A DNA stretch of 48,440 nt from an uncultured Lachnospiraceae bacterium (GCA_947628955.1 CANRBX010000017.1:1-48440), one strand, 5' to 3'. Counted from the stretch's first letter, positions 36,453 to 44,359 are shown. The notes: generated by a model not told the origin, from the sequence alone. Numbers and translations are program-made.

Positions 36453-37666
36453 TCACCGATTACCCCCCCCATTTCCTGCCACGGAGAAGAAATTTCTCTC
36501 AGCTCATAATTAAGCTCCAGTTTCTGTCTTTTTGTCTTTCTCCGAAACTCTTTATAGATCCTCTTTGCGATTTCTACTCCGGCCTCGTACGAACACGAAG
36601 ACAGGAGTATGACGTACTGCGTCTGGGTGATCTGCGTTATCACGTCGCCGATCCGAAGCGTCTTGCAGACCAGCTTCTCCAGAAGCCCGATCGCGTGCGT
36701 AAGGCCGAGGTCGACTACCGTCCGGTTCCACAGGTTTCCCTGCCTCCGCAAGGTAAAGAGCAGCAGAAAGTCCGAAATCCCCAGTCTGCTGACCCTCTGC
36801 ATCTCAAACCGGTATATCTGCTGGAACGTCTGGGAATCGCACAGAAACGCCCCTGCCGATACCTGCCCTGACTGCGCTTCCTTCTCGATCTCCGCAAGGC
36901 TCACCTCTCCCGAGCTGCGCTCCTTCGGAAATTCGCTGATCGATTCCTGCAGCTTCTTCGGATCCCAGATGCCGAAGTTTTCATAGAAAAGCTTTTTTGC
37001 CTCATCGTAATGTGTCATTGCCTGAGTATACTTTTTCTGATACTGCAGGCTCTTGATCAGACAGCTGTGGATATCCTCCACGAACGGCTCCGTCGTAAGC
37101 GCATCGCGGCAGAGCTGTTCCAGCTGGCCCCATTCCTGCTTTTCCTCATACATTGTGCTGAGCTGATTCACGATCTCTGTGTACTGCGTCTGATACTGGA
37201 CATATTTGGCGACGATCCATCTCTCCTCCGCAATCCCGGATGAGAAATTTCCATTGTAGCACGCCACTGCCTCAGTGCAGAGATCCTCTTTCCGCTGCGG
37301 GTCATCCTCTGCGAGAATCTGCTCATACAGCTGTTCGAACCGTTCATAATCTGTCTCAACGGGAATATCCTGGTTCCACCGGTAGGAGCCGGAGGTCGTA
37401 CAGATGTATTCCTCGGGACCCAGCTGCCGGAGTACGCCGCGGAGACGATACATGAGATTTTTCAGTGTACCCTCCGGATTTTTGTATTCCTCTCCGATGA
37501 ACTGTTCGCACAGAACCTTGTTCAGCACCGGGCTGTCCCGGTGAATAATAAGGTAAGACAGCAGAGTCAGCAGGCGGCCTGAATGGATCGTCCCCTCGTC
37601 AATACTCTCCGATCCGTTTGTCAGCCGTACGCATCCAAACAAATTAATCTTTATTTTGTTTTCCAT
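36449..37666 (-). CDS. BTAD (SARP-type) transcriptional regulator with degenerate GGDEF-like tail
   Basis: 405 aa. Residues 1-98 are an OmpR-like winged helix (INLFGCVRLTNG; SGRLLTLLSYLIIHRD; NLMYRLRGVLRQLG). Residues 104-245 are the TPR-like bacterial transcriptional activator domain (ETDYERFEQLYEQIL to AKKLFYENFGIWDP). Residues about 265-380 resemble a GGDEF fold: LRIGDVITQITQTQYVILLS matches the strand-turn-strand around the GGDEF loop but has TQTQY there, so it cannot be an active cyclase. It may sense a ligand or a protein. It is placed between two WQG-module proteins and upstream of the adhesin, a likely target. The last codons contain a run of eight G. Confidence 0.88.
   Translation of the reverse strand: MENKIKINLFGCVRLTNGSESIDEGTIHSGRLLTLLSYLIIHRDSPVLNKVLCEQFIGEEYKNPEGTLKNLMYRLRGVLRQLGPEEYICTTSGSYRWNQDIPVETDYERFEQLYEQILAEDDPQRKEDLCTEAVACYNGNFSSGIAEERWIVAKYVQYQTQYTEIVNQLSTMYEEKQEWGQLEQLCRDALTTEPFVEDIHSCLIKSLQYQKKYTQAMTHYDEAKKLFYENFGIWDPKKLQESISEFPKERSSGEVSLAEIEKEAQSGQVSAGAFLCDSQTFQQIYRFEMQRVSRLGISDFLLLFTLRRQGNLWNRTVVDLGLTHAIGLLEKLVCKTLRIGDVITQITQTQYVILLSSCSYEAGVEIAKRIYKEFRRKTKRQKLELNYELREISSPWQEMGGVIGE
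36463..36470. repeat. Eight-base mononucleotide tract at the regulator's 3' end
   Basis: G8 on the minus strand lies in the last seven codons of the BTAD gene, 10 nt before the start of the 147-aa gene, where it can also act as the Shine-Dalgarno site. Loss of one G would place a TAA right after the tract; gain of one would end at TGA directly before the next ATG. Confidence 0.8.
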
Positions 37667-37761
37667 TTTCTCTCATGTCCCTGTTTAGAATAAATCACTT
37701 CTGAATCTTCTGATACCTTATACCGTTTCCTGAACTGCCTTAACTGCCTTTTTTACTGCCT

Positions 37762-37971
37762 TTACTGCCTTTCCCAAAGATTTTTATCAGCTTCCTCCGA
37801 TTCTCCCTCCTGAGCGTTCCCGCGGTTGATCGCGGAATCTACCAGGTGCAGGAGTTCCAGTACGCTGCGGAATGAACTTTCCTTCTGCCCCTGAATCCAG
37901 CGAAGCTGACCTTGCCAGGTATTCTTCTGGTTATCCATAATTTCCAATACGAAAACCTGTTTTTTGTCCAT
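37762..37971 (-). CDS. 69-aa protein consisting of a WQG-ELL module
   Basis: A small acidic protein. Residues 7-41 hold the module: Phe7, Trp19-Gln20-Gly21, Phe34-Arg35-Ser36 and Glu39-Leu40-Leu41, then LVDSAI and a charged tail. Spacings (Phe to Trp 12, Trp to Phe 15) are identical to those in the 147-aa protein. I recall similar short proteins beside BTAD regulators in Lachnospiraceae but cannot name a family. It has no signal peptide or membrane helix. It is the first gene after the 38217 promoter, about 240 nt downstream of the start point, and 95 bp before the regulator. A GGAAAGGA site lies 13 nt before the ATG. Confidence 0.7.
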   Translation of the reverse strand: MDKKQVFVLEIMDNQKNTWQGQLRWIQGQKESSFRSVLELLHLVDSAINRGNAQEGESEEADKNLWERQ

Positions 37972-38441
37972 AGTATTCTTTGTCCTTTCCTGATATTTTG
38001 AATCTGCAAAACTATGTAATGCAAATGTCCGTTAAAACATAAACGGCTTTCGGTGTTTTCGATTTTCAATTTACAATATTACATAAGAGAATCACTATAA
38101 AGAGATTATAAAGCATGCATGGTCACAAAAAGGTAACACCACTGCAAAAACTTGATTTAAAACAAAAAAAAATTTTTTGTGACGATGTGAAACCTGAAAT
38201 GCAAAAAAGATGATTAATTCTATCATATTTATAATGTCATGTCAATTCTAATCCATTAACTTTATTTTAATATTAATTTTGATTTTATTCCCATTTTTCT
38301 TTGATAAAAAGACTTCATTTTTGGATATTTCTGACATATTTTCTGTAAATTACAGCACTTCGACGCGTCACATTTCCTGCAAAAACGGATATTTTGGACT
38401 CATTTAAATATACTTATAAGTTTGCATCATTCAATTTTATA
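37972..38441. other. AT-rich 470-bp intergenic region
   Basis: It holds the minus-strand promoter at 38217-38245 and its roughly 240-nt leader, which includes an A9/T6 inverted repeat near 38164-38180 and no recognisable riboswitch. The remaining 38246-38441 is very AT-rich with nothing further identified; no terminator was seen for the permease gene ending at 38442. Confidence 0.6.
38217..38245 (-). promoter_or_regulatory. Sigma-A promoter of the 69-aa / BTAD / 147-aa cluster
   Basis: TTGACA (38245-38240), a 17-bp spacer and TAGAAT (38222-38217) on the minus strand. The start near 38210 gives a leader of about 240 nt. Confidence 0.75.
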
Positions 38442-39476
38442 TTATACACCGATTTCACGCAGGATTTCTGTGACCGTGAGCAGTGTGACCGGGCCGAGAA
38501 GGACCCCGGCAGGGCCGTAAAGGTACAGGCCGGCGTACACCACCACGATCATGACGAACGGATAAATGCCAAGCTTCTGCCCGATCAGCCTCGGCTCCAG
38601 AAATTCCCGCACGATATAAGTCAGGAGAAACAGGCCGAGATATCCGGCGGCCAGGCGCAGCCTGCGGCGGAAGAGCAGAAAAACCGCCAGGGGGATCAGG
38701 ACCGTCCCCGTCCCGACGAAGGGGAGCGCGTCCATCATTCCGATTACGATCCCGAGCACCAGAAAATACGGGTTTCCAAGCGCCCACAGCCCGCCGGTGC
38801 ACAGCAGGATGATCACGGCGATGATCATGAACTGGGCCTTCATGTACATTCCGCCCTGCTTCCACATCCGGTCCGTAATATTGTGGATGTGCGTGTAGAT
38901 CTTGTATTTCTGCAGCTTTTCCGTCATCTCGTCATAATCCTTCATCAGAAGGATCACCGCCACAAAGAGCATCAGCAGGAACAGCCCCGCATCCATGACC
39001 TTTTTGAAATAGCGCACAGAATAATTCACGACCCCCGGCACAATGTAGACGCGGATCTGCTCCGTGGCCTGGTCGAGGCTCGAATAGACGAGCTCCCGCA
39101 GCGTGTCCACCCGGATCCCGAAGCTTTTCTCAGCCATGTGGCAGCAGCCGTCGACCCATCCGCAGAAGCAGGAATAATAGTAGTCGAAATTCATCGCGAT
39201 CTTCCGGATCTGGCTCATCAGCATGCAGTAAAAATAGTAGAACAGGAAGGTCAGCAGGGACAGCAGGATCACGAGCAGCACAGAGACGATGATCTCCTTC
39301 TTCCAGGGCAGCTTTTTCCGGATCGCCTCCGTGACCGGATTCAGAAGATGTACGAGCAGATAGGCAAATAAAAAAGGAATCACATAGGGCAGCAGATATC
39401 TCAGCACGAAATATACCGCCAGTGTAATTCCTGTCGTCACAAGTATCTTTTTTCCTTCTCCCATGTTCTTTCCCAT
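38442..39476 (-). CDS. AI-2E/YtvI-family membrane permease
   Basis: 344 aa with about seven or eight membrane segments. The N-terminal pair (ILVTTGITLAVYFVLRYLLP, YVIPFLFAYLLVHLLNPVTE) and the C-terminal LGIVIGMMDALPFVGTGTVL, IPLAVFLLF and FLEPRLIGQKLGIYPFVMIV are the hallmarks of the AI-2E transporter superfamily. The clostridial subtype includes the sporulation-linked protein YtvI. Substrate is unknown; autoinducer export is only known for some members. The start at 39476 has AGAGGG upstream; an in-frame ATG four codons later is possible. It lies downstream of the rluA-type gene on the same strand after 199 bp, with no clear promoter between. Confidence 0.85.
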   Translation of the reverse strand: MGKNMGEGKKILVTTGITLAVYFVLRYLLPYVIPFLFAYLLVHLLNPVTEAIRKKLPWKKEIIVSVLLVILLSLLTFLFYYFYCMLMSQIRKIAMNFDYYYSCFCGWVDGCCHMAEKSFGIRVDTLRELVYSSLDQATEQIRVYIVPGVVNYSVRYFKKVMDAGLFLLMLFVAVILLMKDYDEMTEKLQKYKIYTHIHNITDRMWKQGGMYMKAQFMIIAVIILLCTGGLWALGNPYFLVLGIVIGMMDALPFVGTGTVLIPLAVFLLFRRRLRLAAGYLGLFLLTYIVREFLEPRLIGQKLGIYPFVMIVVVYAGLYLYGPAGVLLGPVTLLTVTEILREIGV

Positions 39477-39572
39477 ACCTTTGCACCCTCTGACGTTTTC
39501 CTCTGCAGTCCGACGCAGCAGGCAGGAAAAACCGACTTGCCCTGCCGTCTACTATAGTATGAGAAATTTGCA

Positions 39573-39596
39573 GATTCTTATTCGGATTCTTATTCT
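39573..39596. repeat. Tandem 12-bp repeat in an intergenic spacer
   Basis: GATTCTTATTC occurs twice with a period of 12 bp between the permease and pseudouridine synthase genes. Short variants of CATTCTGCGC recur between 39625 and 39690. No function seen. Confidence 0.6.
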
Positions 39597-39675
39597 CTCA
39601 GTGTAACCCTCCATTCATCTTTATTCTGCGCTATTCATTCTGCGCCTTTTATTTCGCGCCTTTGTTCTGCACTCT

Positions 39676-40533
39676 TCATTCTGCGCGTTTCGCAAACCGG
39701 AAGATTTCTCCCCGCGGCTCTGTCTCAAATGTCATGCGTTTCCCGGACGACGGATGCGTAAAAGTCAGGGAAACCGCACACAGCGCGAGCTGCGACCGCT
39801 CCGCAAAATTCTTCTTTTTTAACTCCTGCCCTTCAGATTCCTCGCCCACAAGAAATTCCTTCCAGCGCAGATTATATTTCTGATCACCGTATAGAGGCAG
39901 GCCCGCATGTGCCATCTGCACCCGGATCTGGTGATGACGGCCCGTCTCCAGTTCAATCTCTGCAAAGAGATACTTTTTCTGCTCTCCCCATACCCTGATC
40001 ACCCGAAATGTGAGCCCGGCACGCTTCGCATCCCTGCTGCCCCTGGCTGCCACGGAAGAGGTGTTTGTCCGGCCATCCTTCACAAGATAATCCTCAAGAT
40101 GAAATGCAGATCCGGCCCGGTAGTTATTCCCAAGATGTTCATTCTTCTGGCTGGTGCTCCCCGGACACTTATTCTCCGGGCCGCTTTCCTCCTGCTGCCA
40201 TGCAGAGCCTTCACCCGGCTTCACATCTGCTTCTGCCCGTTCATCATTTTGCGTCACGCAGCAGACTGCCTGATATACTTTTTTCATGCCCCCGTCCGCG
40301 GCCTGGCCGGAGAGGCTGGCCGCCGCGCGCTTTGTCTTTGCAAATACAAGAACGCCCTCCACCGGCTGATCCAGACGGTGAACGACGAAAACCTGCGCGC
40401 CGAGAACATTTCTCAGCATACTCACCATATCCTTCTGCCCGATCCTCGCACTCTGCACCGGAATGCCCGCAGCCTTGCGGCAGACGATCAGCTCTTTGTC
40501 TTCATATAGAATATCCAGATTTTCCTGAGCCAT
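39676..40533 (-). CDS. RluA-family pseudouridine synthase
   Basis: 285 aa, converts uridine to pseudouridine in rRNA or tRNA. The catalytic segment is VHRLDQPVEGVLVFAKT with Asp55; the usual T-S-G after HRLD is replaced by P-V-E-G, as in some clostridial paralogues. Downstream ETGRHHQIRVQMAHAGLPLY and GDQKYN complete the fold. No S4 domain precedes it. Between residues about 100 and 155 lies a polar, low-complexity insertion (QQEESGPENKCPGSTSQKNE) not usual in the family. The target site is not predictable. GGAG lies 8 nt before the ATG. Confidence 0.9.
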   Translation of the reverse strand: MAQENLDILYEDKELIVCRKAAGIPVQSARIGQKDMVSMLRNVLGAQVFVVHRLDQPVEGVLVFAKTKRAAASLSGQAADGGMKKVYQAVCCVTQNDERAEADVKPGEGSAWQQEESGPENKCPGSTSQKNEHLGNNYRAGSAFHLEDYLVKDGRTNTSSVAARGSRDAKRAGLTFRVIRVWGEQKKYLFAEIELETGRHHQIRVQMAHAGLPLYGDQKYNLRWKEFLVGEESEGQELKKKNFAERSQLALCAVSLTFTHPSSGKRMTFETEPRGEIFRFAKRAE

Positions 40534-40598
40534 TTTTCAATCTCCACTTTCTGTTTCTCCAGAGCGTCCTGAAATATGCCTGTAACCTCTTTTATTTA

Positions 40599-40615
40599 CG
40601 GAAAGAATATTTCCG
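40599..40615. other. Short inverted repeat upstream of the pseudouridine synthase gene
   Basis: CGGAAA and TTTCCG flank a 5-bp spacer, a perfect dyad of 17 bp in the 150-bp gap between two minus-strand genes. It could be an operator or a small hairpin. Confidence 0.4.
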
Positions 40616-40683
40616 CCTGTGGACGGATTTTGGGCAGGGATTTTCATTCAAATTGTTTGAGACCCTGACAGGGACGTAAATCT

Positions 40684-42036
40684 TCATATACAGGCGGCCA
40701 TATAAAACGGCAGATACAGCACGCCGTTTTCGTATTTCAGGTCTTTGGAATAAAAAACATATTTTTCTTCATTGCGCAGCTGATATTTCTCTATGAAATA
40801 ATCAAAAGATTTGTGTGATCTGTACCCGGAAGATTTCACCTCTATGGGACACAGCTTTCTCTTTTTGACGATCAGAAAATCGATCTCATATTTTTTTTCG
40901 TTTGCGGTATTCTGCGGACAGTAGAGGAATTCATGAAAATATAATTCGTATCCATTTGCGCGGAGCATCTGCGCGATCATATTTTCAAGAATCATGCCCT
41001 GATCGATCCCAAGTCTGTCAAAGATTAATGCTTTGTAGATATCTGTCCCTGTCTCGCCCTGGTTCTTCATCATTTGTGTTATCAAAAGGCCCGTATCGCC
41101 CATGTACAATTTGAAGTTGCTTCTGTCCGCAAACGCCTCCAGGGATACTTCCGGTTTTGTGACGTTGATACATTCGTTTCCAATCATGGACTCAGCAACA
41201 AAATTTACTGCATCGACGTAATTTTTATATCGGGCGTTTTTGTCCACAAGCGAGAAGCGGAAATGCGAGTTGTGATTTTCCAGCTGCTCCGGAATCGTTC
41301 TGAAAATCACAGAGGCTTTTTCTCTGCTGTCGCTGTCATATTTCTTTAAATCGTCTTCATAGAGCGCGAGAATGTTTCTCTTTACAAAATCAATCTGCTC
41401 AAAAGATTTTCCTTCGGTAAGGGCAGCGACTGCCTGCGGCATACCTCCGACCGTCATATAGGTGCGGAAACGCTGCATGATTCTTCTGTGTATGGCATCC
41501 CCCAGGGCTTTTCTTTTCTCAAAGGCATCCCGGATCGCGGGGAGTGTGACCGTATCTCTCTGCGCCCACAGAAATTCCTCAAAATCCATAGGATACATTT
41601 TCAGCCGGTATTCTTCGGAGGGAATCAGAATATCCTGTACATTCTTTTTGATGGAGATCAGCGAGCCCGTCTCAATGTAATCGAACCGTCCGTCCGCTAC
41701 CAAATATTTGATTGCCTGTCTTGCGGCAGGAAATAGCTGTACTTCATCAAAGATGATGACAGATTTTTTCTCCGGGAGCGTTTTTCCTTTCAGAAGAAAA
41801 AGATTTCTGAAAAATGTATTCAGATCGCCGATATTCTCCTCAAAATTGTTTTTGACGTCCCTGCGCTCCTGTGCAAAGTCCAATATCATGTAGTCGTCAT
41901 ACTCGTTTTGTGCAAAGAATTTTACAATGGTGCTTTTTCCGGTACGTCTGGCGCCTTCCAGCATCAGCGCTGAAGTGCCCTGGGATAATTGTTTCCAACG
42001 CAGCATCGAATCATAGATTTTTCGCCTGAATATCAT
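40684..42036 (-). CDS. AAA_14/DUF4143 ATPase, second copy
   Basis: 450 aa. Walker A is GARRTGKS (28-35), Walker B is SVIIFDEVQLF near 95-105, and the sensor-like YIETGSLISIKKN follows. The C-terminal part has YEIDFLIVKKRKLCPIEVKS, with intact D...E-x-K of a PD-(D/E)XK fold, unlike the copy at 23067. A full ATP-driven nuclease-like role is possible but unproven. ATG at 42036 (MIFRRKIYDSML) follows GAGGAAAAT and is preferred over an in-frame ATG at 42111, whose extra 25 residues are unlike the family. It is transcribed from promoters inside 33-bp repeats just upstream. It is divergent from the AbiL-type pair. Confidence 0.88.
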   Translation of the reverse strand: MIFRRKIYDSMLRWKQLSQGTSALMLEGARRTGKSTIVKFFAQNEYDDYMILDFAQERRDVKNNFEENIGDLNTFFRNLFLLKGKTLPEKKSVIIFDEVQLFPAARQAIKYLVADGRFDYIETGSLISIKKNVQDILIPSEEYRLKMYPMDFEEFLWAQRDTVTLPAIRDAFEKRKALGDAIHRRIMQRFRTYMTVGGMPQAVAALTEGKSFEQIDFVKRNILALYEDDLKKYDSDSREKASVIFRTIPEQLENHNSHFRFSLVDKNARYKNYVDAVNFVAESMIGNECINVTKPEVSLEAFADRSNFKLYMGDTGLLITQMMKNQGETGTDIYKALIFDRLGIDQGMILENMIAQMLRANGYELYFHEFLYCPQNTANEKKYEIDFLIVKKRKLCPIEVKSSGYRSHKSFDYFIEKYQLRNEEKYVFYSKDLKYENGVLYLPFYMAACI

Positions 42037-42097
42037 ATTTTCCTCATTTCCGCAGCCGTTCTGAGCGCATACTGCAAAGTCTGTATGGATCATTATT

Positions 42098-42180
42098 CCC
42101 GAATTTTTCAATTTTATTATCGTACTTTTTCACGAATTTGTCAATTTTATACCATGAGTTTTTCACGAATTTTCAAATTC
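42098..42180. repeat. Tandem 33-bp repeat carrying promoter elements
   Basis: Two full units (42098-42130 and 42131-42163) and a 17-bp partial unit share CGAATTT-TCAATTTTAT and a closing TTTTT. On the minus strand each boundary supplies a -35-like TTGAAA/TTGACA followed one unit later by a -10-like box. Confidence 0.75.
42116..42144 (-). promoter_or_regulatory. Promoter of the second DUF4143 ATPase
   Basis: TTGACA (42144-42139), a 17-bp spacer and GATAAT (42121-42116) on the minus strand, formed across two copies of the 33-bp repeat. The start near 42109 is about 73 nt before the ATG. Confidence 0.7.
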
Positions 42181-42197
42181 TGGCCGAGATACTTGTA

Positions 42198-42242
42198 GCT
42201 GTCAAAATAAGTGGACACAAACCTGTAGCAGACACAAACCTG
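42198..42242. repeat. Direct repeats at the island edge, possibly a mobile-element end
   Basis: GACACAAACCTG occurs at 42214-42225 and 42231-42242. The stretch TGTCAAAATAAGTGGACACA beside it recalls terminal sequences of some insertion sequences, but no transposase is present. It sits between the GC-rich core and the low-GC defence pair. Confidence 0.4.
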
Positions 42243-42302
42243 CATTTAATCAGATGCGGTCAATAAATCAACAACTAAATGAGAGTTTTTCTCAAATATA
42301 TG

Positions 42303-42330
42303 TTGATTTTTTTGAGATTTTGCGTATAAT
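42303..42330 (+). promoter_or_regulatory. Sigma-A promoter of the AbiL-type pair
   Basis: TTGATT (42303-42308), a 16-bp spacer and TATAAT (42325-42330), 21 bp before the ATG, with AAAGGAGGG between. Confidence 0.7.
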
Positions 42331-42351
42331 TAATAAAAGGAGGGATGGACT

Positions 42352-43617
42352 ATGCTCATTCAATTCAGGTTTAAAAATTTTAAATCATTCAGAGAAGATA
42401 CCATTCTTGATCTTTCTGCGACAAAGATAACAGAGTATTCTGACCGGGTGATTCAGGTCGGAACAGAAAAACTTCTGCCCACAGCAGCTATTTACGGCGC
42501 TAATGCAAGCGGAAAATCCAATGTGATCGAAGCATTTCTCTATATGACTACTTATGTAATGGACTCTTTTGCTTATGGCGGAGAAACCGACGACAAAAAA
42601 TCAAAAACAAGAAAGCCCAGGCTTACTCCGTTTTTATTTGACAGTACCAGCAAAGATGTCGAGTCCTCTTTTGAGGTCTATTTTATAACTTCTGAAGAAA
42701 ATGGCTTTAAATCATATAATTACGGTTTTACGTTAAAGCAAAGCGGTGTTGTTGAAGAGTGGCTTAACACAAAAGCAAAAACAGCAAGAGAATATAAATC
42801 TGTATTTTACCGCAATGGCAGTGAGCTTGATCTATCCGGTCTGCCAGGAAAAATGAGAGATATTATTAAGGTATCTCTCTATGATGAAGCATTAGTGGTT
42901 TCTCTCGGTGCAAAGCAGCGTATCTCTAAGCTCAAAATGATCAGAGACTGGTTCTGTAATATTAATTTTACCAATTTCGGAAATCCGTTTGAGAACGCCT
43001 TTCTCTCGTCGATGATTCCGGAAGGATTCGCAGACGATAAATCTGTCCAAAAGAAAGTTATTGACTACTTTGCAGCCTTTGATCCTTCAATCATTGGATT
43101 TAACATCAAAGTGATCAAAAATGACAGCGAGGATGTAAAGCAGGTAGAAATTGACGCTGTCCATCATATGATCGGATCTGATGAAACAGCCCAGATTCCG
43201 CTGCAGGACGAATCTGACGGCACACTGAAAATGTTTGCACTGTATCCGGCTTTACAGGATACATTAAACACTGGAAGCGTTCTTTTCATCGACGAGTTAA
43301 ACGCCAGGCTGCATCCACTGCTTGTTCGGAGTTTTTTAATTATGTTCCTGAATCCGGAAACAAATCCGAAGCATGCTCAATTAGTTTTTACAACACACGA
43401 TTCGTGGCAGTTGTCCAATAACCTGCTGCGCAGAGATGAAATATGGTTTACCGAGAAAGCCCCATCCGGAGTGTCAACACTTTACTCCCTTGCTGATTTC
43501 ACAGATGATGACGGTTCAAAAATACGAAAGGACGAAAGCTACGAGAAAAATTATCTTCTCGGCAAATACGGGGCGATTCCAACCCTTAAATATTTTGATA
43601 TGTTTAGGGGGGATTAA
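42352..43617 (+). CDS. AbiLi-type AAA ATPase of a phage-defence pair
   Basis: 421 aa, an ABC/OLD-like AAA15 ATPase. It opens MLIQFRFKNFKSFRED; Walker A is GANASGKS (49-56); the signature-like region is EIDAVHHMIG then LQDESDGTLKMFALYPAL; Walker B is VLFIDELNARLHPLL (310-324), and LVFTTHDSWQL holds the switch histidine. Paired with an RloB-family protein one base downstream, it forms the AbiL abortive-infection arrangement (abiLi-abiLii) known from Lactococcus. The ATPase likely senses infection and licenses its partner; that mechanism is inference. The DNA is clearly lower in GC than the metabolic core, pointing to recent acquisition. Confidence 0.88.
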   Translation: MLIQFRFKNFKSFREDTILDLSATKITEYSDRVIQVGTEKLLPTAAIYGANASGKSNVIEAFLYMTTYVMDSFAYGGETDDKKSKTRKPRLTPFLFDSTSKDVESSFEVYFITSEENGFKSYNYGFTLKQSGVVEEWLNTKAKTAREYKSVFYRNGSELDLSGLPGKMRDIIKVSLYDEALVVSLGAKQRISKLKMIRDWFCNINFTNFGNPFENAFLSSMIPEGFADDKSVQKKVIDYFAAFDPSIIGFNIKVIKNDSEDVKQVEIDAVHHMIGSDETAQIPLQDESDGTLKMFALYPALQDTLNTGSVLFIDELNARLHPLLVRSFLIMFLNPETNPKHAQLVFTTHDSWQLSNNLLRRDEIWFTEKAPSGVSTLYSLADFTDDDGSKIRKDESYEKNYLLGKYGAIPTLKYFDMFRGD

Positions 43618-43618
43618 T

Positions 43619-44284
43619 ATGGCGAGAGCAGACCGAACAGGCAAAAGGAAACCAAGAGAGGCATTCAGGACAAGAACTCCAGATCTCGGTTATTACTTTA
43701 TTGTAACAGACGCCAGGGAAACAGAGGAAAATTATCTATACGGCCTCCGGGATTCTCTCCCAAGAGAACTTCGGGGACGTATTGTTATCAAAGTCTCCAA
43801 GGCGAAAACGCAGGAACTGGTTAAGAGCTGCAAAGAACAGGCAGCTCTTGAACCTCAGTATGGACAGCCCTGGATTGTTTTTGACAGGGACAGGGTCATG
43901 AATTTTGATGAGATCATCGCACAGGCTCAAAGAGAAGGGGTTCATGCCGGATGGTCCAATCCCTGCATTGAAATCTGGTTTGACGCGTATTTCGGGAAAA
44001 TGCACTCTTACAGCGACTCTGTAGTGTGCTGCAGGAAATTTGCAGAAATTTATAAGCAGAAAACCGGTCAGGAGTATCACAAGGATAATCCGCAGATTTA
44101 CGCAATACTTAATCGGTTTGGAAATGAAGACCGGGCAATTCAAATTGCGGATAACAGGCTGCAGGGATATTTACGAGATGGTGTGAAAAATCCTTCGGAA
44201 ATGTGTCCAGGCAGCACTGTATGTAAATTAGTTGAAGAAATCCGCCACAAAATCCACACATGGAAAGAAGGAAAATCTTTATAG
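43619..44284 (+). CDS. AbiLii/RloB-family effector
   Basis: 221 aa, RloB family, with a Toprim-like acidic site: Glu36/Glu37 in TEENYL (35-40), then VFDRDRV (Asp89, Asp91), and the family signature WSNPCIEIWFDAYF (112-125). Toprim-type RloB proteins are thought to be nucleases that damage nucleic acid during phage infection. ATG at 43619 lies one base after the ATPase stop with GGGGGGAT upstream, so the pair is coupled; upstream in-frame sequence belongs to the ATPase gene. A hairpin terminator follows. AriB of PARIS is an alternative Toprim partner, but the SNPCIE motif favours RloB. Confidence 0.87.
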   Translation: MARADRTGKRKPREAFRTRTPDLGYYFIVTDARETEENYLYGLRDSLPRELRGRIVIKVSKAKTQELVKSCKEQAALEPQYGQPWIVFDRDRVMNFDEIIAQAQREGVHAGWSNPCIEIWFDAYFGKMHSYSDSVVCCRKFAEIYKQKTGQEYHKDNPQIYAILNRFGNEDRAIQIADNRLQGYLRDGVKNPSEMCPGSTVCKLVEEIRHKIHTWKEGKSL

Positions 44285-44316
44285 TATTTTCCAGTGAAAA
44301 TCAACAGACACGATAA

Positions 44317-44359
44317 GGCGGCACAGAGTCAGTACCTCATAATACTGATCTGTGCCGTC
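44317..44359. terminator. Hairpin between the AbiL pair and the response regulator
   Basis: An 18-nt arm (GGCGGCACAGA then GTCAGTA) pairs with TACTGATCTGTGCCGTC with one bulge and one wobble. TCCTTTTC follows on the plus strand. It separates two convergent units. Confidence 0.8.

Noticed and set aside
23067..42036. The two DUF4143 ATPases as one duplicated gene
   Set aside because: They share domain order but little sequence and differ in the nuclease motif, so they are distant relatives rather than a recent duplication.
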